The position numbers were made by a program, and so were the translations under genes. A stretch of DNA of 54,530 nucleotides, taken from the NCBI GenBank assembly GCA_964058845.1, contig CAXKVR010000162.1, forward strand, positions 1 through 54,530, in the 5' to 3' direction. Below, piece after piece: positions 45,550-54,530 of the stretch. Numbering within the stretch: the first letter of the stretch is position 1; the number at the start of each line of letters is the position of its first letter. The notes under the pieces are model-generated. The model saw only the letters and a program-made list of their open reading frames with translations. It ran no database searches and was not told where the DNA came from. The stretch comes from Carex sylvatica (taxonomy: Eukaryota > Streptophyta > Magnoliopsida > Poales > Cyperaceae).

Positions 45550-48500
45550 ATGTACCGGGCTATTGCTTCCCTTGCCAGGCGCTCGCATTTCAACAAACAG
45601 GTGATGTTCACGCTCTCTGATCAGCTATCTTCTCCTTTTTCGGTTCCCGTTTTATCCCTTTCTCTTTTATCATGTGAAATCTCAGTGTGGAATATGTGTG
45701 CCCTAGGCTGTTGCTAAGCAGGGAGTGTTATGGGTAAGGAACTATGGTGCCACAGAGATCAGTTTCGGTATTGGCGCCCGAGCTGCAATGCTTCAAGGAG
45801 TCAATGAGTTAGCTAATGCAGTCAAGGTCACCATGGGCCCCAAGGTTTTTTGTTTTCATATCTCTCTCTCTCTCCCTTTTATATTTGAATATTTCTGTGT
45901 ATATGCCTCAAGGGGAGCTCACTGGGATTGGTGCATTTTAGATTTGAGTTGCTTGCTATGGTACATTGCAAGGTTTTGTAGCGAAGGAAAGTTTAATACG
46001 GTCTCTTAGTTTCAACATGATTAGGTTGTACTTGAGTGCCTTGGACTTAATCAACACCCTTCCACTTGATTGAGCTATTTAGTAACCACAAAGCAAAAAA
46101 ATCTGAGGTTAATTGAGGTCAACCTCAGTCAAATAAAAAGACTTGTAAATTATAGTGAGTAGTAAGAGGTGATTTCTTCAGTTTTCATACTTGAAGTGAT
46201 CATTATGTGTGAATTTTAACTTAAATGCACGTTAAAAGCTGTTGATGGTTATCTAATTTTCACCATAAGGTTTCTGATCCAAGTACGAAATCCTAATTAA
46301 TATCTGCCATATACTTAATTACACCACAGGGGCGTACTGTGCTAATTGACCAATATCTTAGAGATCCAAAAGTAACTAAAGATGGTGTGACAGTAGCAAA
46401 AAGCATAGAGTTCAAGGATAGTGCTAAGAATCTTGGTGCAAGTCTTGTCAAGCAAGTTGCTAATGCCACCAACAAAACTGCTGGAGATGGTAATTCTATG
46501 TTGTAATTTTAAGCAATGTTCACCTCAAATTTTCCTATAGGAATATAGTGATATTTTGTTGCCTTGTTTTGTGGTTTCTTATTTAATGATTTGAAAGCAT
46601 AATCAAATCTCAATTGAGCACCGCATCAAATGCACAATTATGCCTCAAATTTACCCATTTTCCCCTCAAGAAGCATCCCTTTTCAAATTTTCTTCAGCTT
46701 GATGCAAAGTAAAGAAAAAAAATTAACTACTGTAATTGAACAGAACTCGCACTATTTTGTTAGTACTTGTACATATGGTGGTTAAATTAGACTATAAGCA
46801 GTTCGTTATTCAAATATAAATTCTATCTTGACACCTTGTGAGGGGTATTAATTTACCTCCAGTACTTTTACCTTTTTTTTCCCTTTTCTGTATTATTTTC
46901 CAATAGGTACAACCTGTGCAACAGTTTTAACACAAGCAATTCTAACTGAGGGGTGCAAGGCTGTGGCAGCTGGGGTAAATGTCATGGATTTACGAAATGG
47001 TATAAACAAGGCTGTAGATGCTGTAATTTCCCATTTGAAGAGCAAAGCTTCTCTTATTAGCACTCCCGAAGAAATTACCCAGGTTTTGCAACTATTTTAT
47101 GTTGCTTTTACATGTTATATTTCCTTTTGAGATATCTGCAAAGTATTGACCGACATTTTTGTGAAGCACCCATATGAAATTCAATATTTTCCCTTTTACA
47201 ACATCCACCTTTTTCAAGAATTTTGCAGATTACACTGCTTCTAAGAAGCCCTGTTTTCCCTTCTCCAAATTGAGAAACCGACATAGATCTCGATTTCCAA
47301 TCTACTGTTTACAAAGAAATTTGGTTAAATGAAGAATATGTAGGAAATTTTTTATTTTTTAATTAACTTTGTTTTAAGAGTTGGGGTCATTTGTAACTAC
47401 AAAAATTTAGGTAGGATTATTTAGTTTGAAAGATTAATCCATTGATTTTGTTTTCATAATGCTAAAATATTTGTGTATTACGATAGGTTGCAACAATTTC
47501 AGCAAATAATGAAAGAGAAATAGGAGAGCTGATAGCAAGGGCAATGGAAAAGGTTGGGAAAGATGGAGTCATCAGTGTCAAAGTAAGTTGTTAATGTACC
47601 ATATTAAAGATTATGTCGCACCAAAAATCATACCAGTTAGTTCTTTCTCAATAAAGTTATATGGCACGCTTTTAGTATCTTAATTTCCATCTTAACTTGT
47701 TTGTTCTCGATTTCAAACACTGAACGAGTTAGATCTGATACTGTTAAAAATACGCACTGACCATGAGCATTCCACACCAACTGAGTGGTAACATGAGCCA
47801 AAACTGCTGCATTTCAATCGGTTAATTATGTGCAAGTTTAAAAAAATGTAGGACGGGAAGACAGTGGATGACGAGCTAGAGGTGGAAGAAGGCATGAAAT
47901 TGTCCAGGGGATATATTTCTCCTTATTTCATTACTGATCAAAATACAAAAAAATGTGTAAGATTATTTTTACTTTAATGCCAGCTTTAAAACAAGAATAA
48001 TTATATTCATCCCCACACTTCTATTCCCTCTCCATCCCCACAACTATAATTTAGGAAGGTTACATTATGGTCCCCACTAATTATTTAAACACTTCTAAAA
48101 TTAAAGAGTCCAAGTTAAATAAGGAAGGTGATAATTATTTAGAGGTTGTACTATGGTTCCCACTAATTATTTAAACATTTCTAAAATTAGAGGGTTTACT
48201 TTTAAAATTAGAGGTTGTACTATGGTCCCCACTAATTATTTATCAATACAAAAAATATTCATCACGATAAACGTATACGAGGTGCTTATTCAAGTATTTT
48301 TTACATAGATATAAATACTCTAGTGTATAAGTATAAATACTTGTAATACTTAATATTAATATTTTCATATGTCAATCACTGTTATATGTAAAAAATATTT
48401 GCAAGTATAGGTATAAATACTTGCACGATGAGGTATAAATACATGTGTAACGACGTGCCTGAAAGTATGTCATCATGGATCTCATTTGAAAGAGAAAATT

Positions 48501-51500
48501 ACGCAGAAGACGTTTGTGGTTTTAGATTTGCAAAATTCCTCATAGATCATTAGAAATGTGGACGAGATTGAAATGAGATAAAAAAAATTCACCTCTAAAA
48601 ACGTGCATGGTCCCTCATGTAGTTTGAGATTTGTTTGGAGAGACAATTATTTATGTAAAAATTATTTACCTTATTGGTATAAATACTTTCGTTATTAGGG
48701 ATAAATACTTTAGTACGTAAGTATTAATACTTTCGGAAAAAAAACAGTGCTGGAGTTTTTATGGTTCCATGGTAGTTATAGAAGTTAATGGGGGGATAAA
48801 TGCGGGGATAATTATCAGCATCCTTAAAATAAAGAAGTTATAGTCATTTTGCTTCCAATTGTTAAATTATAAAAGTTCACACACACATGCGCACACACCC
48901 TCTCCTTCCTATGTAGACAAACAGTAAAGGTGGGAGAGGTTTTGGGAATATTCATGCGAAGTTGATATTTATAGTAATTTTCTCTTGTTATATATACTTT
49001 TTCTTGCAACGTAAGGTAAATTACAATATACAAGTTGATATTTAACAAGTTCATTATTTGAAAAGAAATTGGATAAACCGGTCCTTGAAAAATATTTGCA
49101 GGTATTTCAGAATCCCCTGATACTTATTCACGACAAGAAGATATCTGACATAAACTTGATCATCAAAGCATTGGAGCTTGCAGTACAGGTAATTGTCTTA
49201 AAAAACTAACAACCAATGAAGAAAGCAAAACCCAAAGCTATAACCCTTTACTAAAATTAACTTGTATTTATTTATTTGATATAGAACAATAGAGCTCTTC
49301 TAGTTATTGCTGAGAATGTTGAAGCTGATGCGCTAACAACTCTTGTACTTAACAAGCACCGTGGCGGTGTGAAGGTACCTTATTGATTGATTATAATTTT
49401 TCTTTTTTTGCAAATAATACTTGCTGTGTTATTGTATTTCCATTAATGCCTACCAATTCTTAGATATTTGCATCCAGTACTGGAACATTTGGGTATGTTC
49501 TGTTAAATATTGACATTACACATCAATTTGTTCTCTTTGGACTGATTGGTTGTTTTGGCTATATGGTAGTTATGATGACATGGTTTTAATTTTTGAAATC
49601 TGTTTGCCTCTCTTTGTTAAAGGTATGTGCAATAAAAGCCCCAGGATTTGGTGAAAGCAGAAAGGCAAATTTGGATGACCTGGCTGTCTTCACTGGAGGA
49701 AAGGTAGTTTCTACAGCAGAACTAACAAATCGTGAGCTAGGAAATTACTATATTACCTCTTAAAGTTTTTTATTTCTGAATTGGTAGGTTATCAGTGAAG
49801 AACATGGCTTGACCCTTGATAAACTAGAGCTTGAAATGCTTGGTACTGCTAAAGAGGTGTGCGGAATTTTCATAAACAATCATGTTGTCAAGTTAAAAAT
49901 CTAGGGTTTATGAAATTTCATATTTGTAGGTAACCATATCTCTTGATGACACTATAATTCTTAATGGAGGAGGGGAAAAAAATAAAATAGAAGAGAGGTG
50001 TGAGCAGGTATGATTGTTTTTTATCTTACTATTAAGAGCAATTATTTGTCATACAGTGAATATTATTTTTTTGTGATATAATAGATAAGAGGAATAATGG
50101 AGGGAAGCACGTCCATGTTTGACAAAGAGAAGGCTGAAGAGAGATTAGCTAAGTTATCAGGTGGTGTTGCCGTTATTCAGGTTTGTTCAATGAATCCTAA
50201 TTTTTTAAGAAATTTTCAGTTGCCTGTCTTTTTTTTTTTTTAATTTAAATTAATGAACCATTTTTTAAGGTTGGGGGAGTAAGTGAAGTAGAGGTAGGTG
50301 AGAGAAAAGATAGAGTTACAGATGCTTTACATGCTGCAAGAGCAGCAGTTGAGGAAGGGACCGTGCCAGGTCAGCATTTACTTTTGTTTCTGTTTCTTTT
50401 CTTTTTTTCCTTTTTTTACAATAGTAGTCTCATTAAAGCCAATTACATATATGGTCCCTGAAGAATTATTTATTTACCAATTTGATCCCTAATGTTTTGG
50501 AGCTTCATTTTGGCCCTTAAAATTGTGAATGTATTCCATAATTGCACCTACCATTACCATCAATTGGATTTACGCCCACTTTTAGTGTGAAGTAATGTCA
50601 TGCAATCTGGTACAACTGAGAAAAATTTGGGGAGCAAAATAGTAGCTTTCAAACTTTGGAGTTTAATTAAGAAATAAGTCTTAAGGGCCATTTTGTGTAA
50701 TTCATTCTTTGATGTTTCATTAATATGTATTTTTTTCCCCTTTCAAAAGGTGGAGGTGTTGCGCTGTTATATGCAAGCCAGGAGTTGGATAAAATCACTA
50801 CTTCCAATAATGATGAGAAAATGGGAGTTGACATCATAAAAAATGCACTAAAGGTTCTTTCTACTATCTTTTTAACAGAAGAGGAATTTCCATGTGGCAA
50901 ATATAACCTAGTTTTTTTTTTTTTGATCTAACTGGTATATTAATAAAGAAAAATAATGACATGACCGGGGGCGCCTGGCTTACCCTCTAATTAACCACAC
51001 AGTACACAGTGCCAGAGTATAAAAAGCTATAACATCTCACCTCTCTCAAGAACGCAGATGTAAATTCCTAACGAGTAGTTAGCAGGATCTGATCCAAAGA
51101 TGTACATCTTGTGCAGTGTCGTTAATCAGAATATGCACTGATCTCACGTGATTGGCAAAATGCCTGTTGTTTCTCTCATGCCATAAGACCGTGATCCAGG
51201 CACCCAAACTGTGTCCCACCGAATCCTCGTCTGGCCCTGTAGATTGCTCCTATGGTCCCGCCATAACGATTGAATGTTCCCCAAAGCACTCACTGGGAAA
51301 GTGATAGTGAATTGTGCCAATAGACCTTGTCAAAAATTTTGTGCAAAAACACAGTGCCAAATTAGGTGGTCACTGTCTTCCAAACAATTATTTCCACACA
51401 TTAGGCATTTTGATACAATTGAGCATCCCCTAGTAGTCAAGACCACTTGAGTTAGAATTTTATTTTGCAAAAGAAGCCAATAAATATTCTAAACTTTGTT

Positions 51501-52646
51501 GGCACTCTGAGTTTCCATAACTCTCGCCAGTAGACACACAGAACTCCTCTGTTGTGTAATCTCCTGTAGACGGAAGCCCTAGAGAAAAGTCCTGTAGAGG
51601 ACCAGTGCCAGATTACATCCCCAGTGATGATGTCAATGAAGTTGAGGCAGCACAGAATGGTTTGGATGAGACCAATGATTTCAATGAGAGACTGAGTCAC
51701 ACCTATCTGTTCCACAGTGGAGATACCAAAAGCAGTTGCAGGGAGGAAATATAACCTAGTTATTTGCAATATCAAGATTTTTACTTGTCAGCATCATGAG
51801 CACTAAGTACCCTCTATCAAGACTTAAAATAATGAACAATTAGGAGATTAAGAAACAGAAGAGGGTGGAAAAGAACGATATAAATGAAGAAATTTAATTG
51901 GCGTGACTTGTAATGACTGTTATTGAGAGCATTGAATTGCTTCGTAAACTTGATTTTTGTTTCTGACTTTATGGCATTCTAAGTAGGCCCCAGTATTTAA
52001 ATGCCTAATGTGTTTTTGCAAAATTTAAAATAATGAGCATGATTGAATTTTTCTTAGGCCCCAGTATTTACTATTGCATCGAATGCGGGTGCCGAAGGTG
52101 CAATAATCACTGGCAAGCTACTTGAACAAGGCGATCATAATCTTGGTTATGATGCATCCAAAGGTACAGTTGTAAAAAGGCTCTATAGTTTGCTTAACTT
52201 AAAATAAAGTAAAATAAATATACTATTCTCTCTTCAAATTGGGTAATAGTCATAATTTAGTTGTCTATAACTAAAATTATTATTAAAAACAATCTAATTG
52301 CCCAGATTAATCATGTCACATGAAACAAATGTAGGGGAGTATGTTGACATGGTGAAGGCTGGGATTGTTGATCCCCTCAAAGTTATCAGAACTGCACTCC
52401 TTGATGCTTCCAGGTACATGCACATGCAAACATATGCATGGTAGTAATTTTCCTTGAATAAATGTTATTTTCTTAAATCAACTGAGCTGATTGGATTTGT
52501 TTATTACATGTTTTTTTTTTTTCAGCATATCTTTGTTGCTTACAACAACAGAGGCAACTGTGGTTGAATTGCCGGAAGCAAAGAGAGCTTTGGCAAGTCG
52601 CTTGCCTCAGGGGCAAATGGGTGGAATGGGTGGAATGGGTTTCTAA
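45550..52646 (+). CDS. CPN60: Mitochondrial chaperonin CPN60/HSP60
   Basis: Seventeen exons: 45550-45600, 45707-45844, 46330-46489, 46907-47082, 47487-47582, 47852-47956, 49102-49188, 49285-49374, 49623-49703, 49788-49856, 49930-50007, 50085-50180, 50270-50369, 50750-50853, 52058-52163, 52335-52413, 52526-52646. All join in frame to 578 residues, the family length. The Arg-rich N-terminus [16 protein letters not shown] fits a mitochondrial presequence. ATP-site motifs [33 protein letters not shown], and [16 protein letters not shown] followed by GGG are all present, including the catalytic Asp positions. The C-terminus is Gly/Met-rich, ending GGMGGMGF. It forms the ring that folds imported proteins in the matrix with CPN10. 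Several normally constant positions differ (for example DQYLRDPK after the first motif), pointing to a divergent HSP60-3-like paralogue. Introns 6 and 14 carry transposons. Confidence 0.96.
47995..48825. repeat. Dispersed repeat, copy B, in CPN60 intron 6
   Basis: The reverse complement of its centre matches 40215-40560 in order (GGTATAAATACTT, TTTGCAAAATTCCTCATAGA, AGAGACAATTATTTATGTAA). The edges are inverted: TAATTATATTCATCCCCACA at the left and, on the complement of the right, GATAATTATCCCCGCATTTA. The left part also holds two copies of AGAGGTTGTACTATGGTxCC, then CACTAATTATTTA. It makes this the second-longest CPN60 intron (1145 bp). Confidence 0.7.
50914..51746 (-). mobile_element. 5'-truncated LINE in CPN60 intron 14
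   Basis: A perfect 15-bp TSD AAATATAACCTAGTT (50899-50913, 51747-51761) with a T-run after the left copy, so it is antisense to CPN60. A frame at 51775-51452 contains a zf-RVT-like stretch: [20 protein letters not shown], then [20 protein letters not shown]. Only the last 0.8 kb of the LINE is present and the coding part is broken. Splicing of CPN60 appears intact around it. Confidence 0.88.
51984..52070 (+). repeat. Duplicated 3' splice-site block in CPN60 intron 14
   Basis: TAGGCCCCAGTATTTA occurs at 51984-51999 and again at 52055-52070, where it is the true acceptor of exon 15 (AG then GCCCCAGTATTT). The two exact 16-bp copies are 71 bp apart. Use of the upstream AG would read Ala-Pro-Val-Phe and then diverge to a stop within about ten codons. 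Confidence 0.75.
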
Positions 52647-53246
52647 TTCAATGATTGTTCCTGGTAAACATTTTGTATGATTTTGAACATAGTGAAAAAA
52701 GAAAAACAATGTCATTGTTTCCGTAAAGAAAATGTTTTGGAAGAGACTAGAAATGGCTGGTCTTTTGTTTTTTTGGTTGATTTGAGTGTGATGGCATTTA
52801 ATTTTTGTACTTCTAAATTCAAATAGGCTGAATTCAAAGGCGCTCCTCAAAACATGATAGCAGATGTATTCTTAAATAGGTAACGAGTTTAAGCGGGTGG
52901 TTAAATTTTGTTCTCCTTAACTGCTGCAAAAAGAGTTGCATGAAAATGACCACAAAGGATATCATGTTTTGACCGGTACAGAGGGGTCCAGTGAAGACAA
53001 GCAGCGGGTCAGGCACGGGTTTTACAAGGGAAGCTAGATAACCTTCTTGGCCTTTCTATTATTATGCTATTTCTTTGAATTTGAAGTGCCAACTGCTGGT
53101 TTCAAAATTTAAAAACAACACTAACTTTCACAAAAAAAGAAAAAGAAAACAACACTTCCCATCCTCTCCATTTTTTCTATGTGAGGAAATATGATATAGA
53201 TCAACCTAACTAGCACTCTGAAAAATTTTCAATATCATATATTAAA
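52647..53246. other. CPN60 3' UTR and downstream spacer
   Basis: Likely 3' UTR follows the TAA at 52644-52646; a specific poly(A) site was not assigned. No exon is supported in the rest. Confidence 0.4.
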
Positions 53247-53654
53247 GAGGAGGGTTCTAATGCACCATCATTTTGATGTTCTAATATGCATCACGTCCTT
53301 TATCTTCATTTTTAAAGTCCGAATAGTTGATCCGAACTGCTCAACATGATCTTCATAATAAAATTTGTTTGAAGACCAAATTTTATATTTTTTAGAATTT
53401 TTTTACTATTGTTTTAGATAGGTATAATATGACTTTATCGGATGGTCCAAAATCTCTTTAAAAATGTGATTTTGTATCTATCTAAAAAAAATAGTAAAAA
53501 AATTCTAAAAAATATAAAATTTGGTCTCCAAGCATATTTTATTATGAAGATCATGTTGAGCAGTTCGGATCGACTGTTCGAATTTTGAAAATAAAGACAA
53601 AGGATATAGTGTATATTGGAGCACCAAAATGATGGTGCATTTGAACCCTCCTCT
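53247..53654. mobile_element. Long-hairpin MITE, about 408 bp
   Basis: Arms of about 190 bp: GAGGAGGGTTCTAATGCACC on the left pairs with GGTGCATTTGAACCCTCCTC on the right, and inner blocks such as GATCCGAACTGCTCAACATG pair with CATGTTGAGCAGTTCGGATC. The flanking repeat ATATTAAA (53239-53246, 53655-53662) is 7-8 bp, compatible with hAT. A partial relative is at 27355-27480. Confidence 0.85.
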
Positions 53655-53662
53655 ATATTAAA

Positions 53663-54530
53663 TAGAGAAAGTATGCTTTGAAATTATAATTTTTTGGAAT
53701 GCTTTAGTAAGTAAACTTAAAAAATTTTAGAATAAAATTATCAAATGTGATGTATAATAATTTTTCCTACATGCATATAATAATTTTTTATTTTGCTTTT
53801 GTATGAGTTCTTCGTATCAATTAAAATAAAGTTAAAAGTTATAATTATTTACACGCGAAGATAAAGATATTGATCATATTTGATGATTTTATTTTGATAT
53901 TTAGATTATAAGTTTTTAAATTATTGAAGTTTTAAAAATAGAGATATTAGACCGCTCATAAATGAAATGAGATAATTTATGTTGTATGAATATGAATACG
54001 ACAATACGATAATTTTTAACATGATACATGTATCGGACAATACGATACGGGTATCAACAATAATACAATACGTATTAGATATGGATACGGGACTATATAT
54101 ATATAAAGTATCGGATAACATAGGGGATAACCAATGAATACTAGCAGTGGAGAGAGATGATGCTAACTAGGAAGCAATTGACGATTGGTGTATCATTTGC
54201 ATGAACGTTCCCGCGCCTATTCAGCTCCTTGCTTCTGCCAACTAAACAACCATGAGCTGTGTATCCAAATGTGTGGCAGGTCAATGAAGCACGAAAACTT
54301 TACATTTTTCTCCTGGTTGATTTGCAATGAATGACTCGCCACACAATATTTCACGAATCGTGAAAGAGAAAATTAGTTTCTCTGGAAAATTAACTGGAGC
54401 AGCCTTCAACCTCACGCCTCCAGCATATCATTTCATTCCAACGGGCAACGGTTACTACTTTTCAATTTTTTTACTACCATTTACTCTATTATTCACCCAT
54501 CTTAAATCTCACTATAAATCCTTAAACCCC
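53663..54530. other. Intergenic to window end, no gene recognised
   Basis: Near 53985-54110 the motif AATACGATA/ATACGGGTAT recurs irregularly, probably transposon-derived. The last 350 bp (54180-54530) are less AT-rich and end TCACTATAAATCC (54508-54520), which could be a TATA box of a plus-strand gene beyond the window; this is a guess from one motif. Confidence 0.35.

Noticed and set aside
45134..45604. 156-codon plus-strand ORF before CPN60
   Set aside because: It overlaps the promoter and first exon in a different frame; the CPN60 presequence frame is the supported one.

Overview
This is a stretch of a flowering-plant nuclear genome. It is AT-rich, its genes have many introns with GT/AG borders, and it carries plant-specific protein families and dense plant transposon relics. 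The sequence does not fix the species or order. About one third of the window is genes and the rest is mobile-element sediment.

Genes, left to right. (1) The 3' part of an hnRNP-Q/R type RNA-binding protein resembling LIF2 (3-2404, +). (2) A two-exon ADP/ATP-carrier-like protein of the plasma-membrane adenylate transporter type, PM-ANT1 (12995-15097, +). (3) A ten-exon nucleosome assembly protein, NAP1 (25694-22502, -), with an acidic tail and a C-terminal CKQQ prenylation box. (4) A four-exon predicted plastid membrane protein of the DUF1230/Ycf36 family, CGLD27-like (42660-44463, +). (5) A complete 17-exon mitochondrial chaperonin, CPN60/HSP60 (45550-52646, +). Weak traces of a minus-strand gene lie at 38.2-39.7 kb, and a broken receptor-kinase-like exon lies at 37.6-37.95 kb. 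The genes are ordinary housekeeping neighbours with no sign of an operon or cluster; promoters are recognisable by telo-boxes and site II/G-box motifs.

The space between genes is filled with transposons whose limits can often be fixed by target-site duplications (TSDs). They include a 4.1-kb Mutator-like element (6638-10738) with 233-bp inverted ends and 9-bp TSDs. It carries a truncated mudrA-like gene facing a truncated plant-mobile-domain (PMD/MAIN-like) gene. Others are a second Mutator-like element (19314-21745), several hAT-type elements, a decayed Ty1/copia element (29289-31306), three 5'-truncated non-LTR insertions with 15-19-bp TSDs, and SINE-like insertions in or near genes. A family of 165-260-bp Mutator-type MITEs shares a GAATnCGTATCC-like terminus but has different palindromes behind it.

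Nothing here looks like a new multi-gene system. The most interesting material is the modular MITE family, the MULE with a PMD fragment, the unusual LINE 5' junction, and insertions that touch gene structure: an upstream in-frame ATG before CGLD27, a MITE inside a kinase exon, and a duplicated 3' splice site in CPN60.
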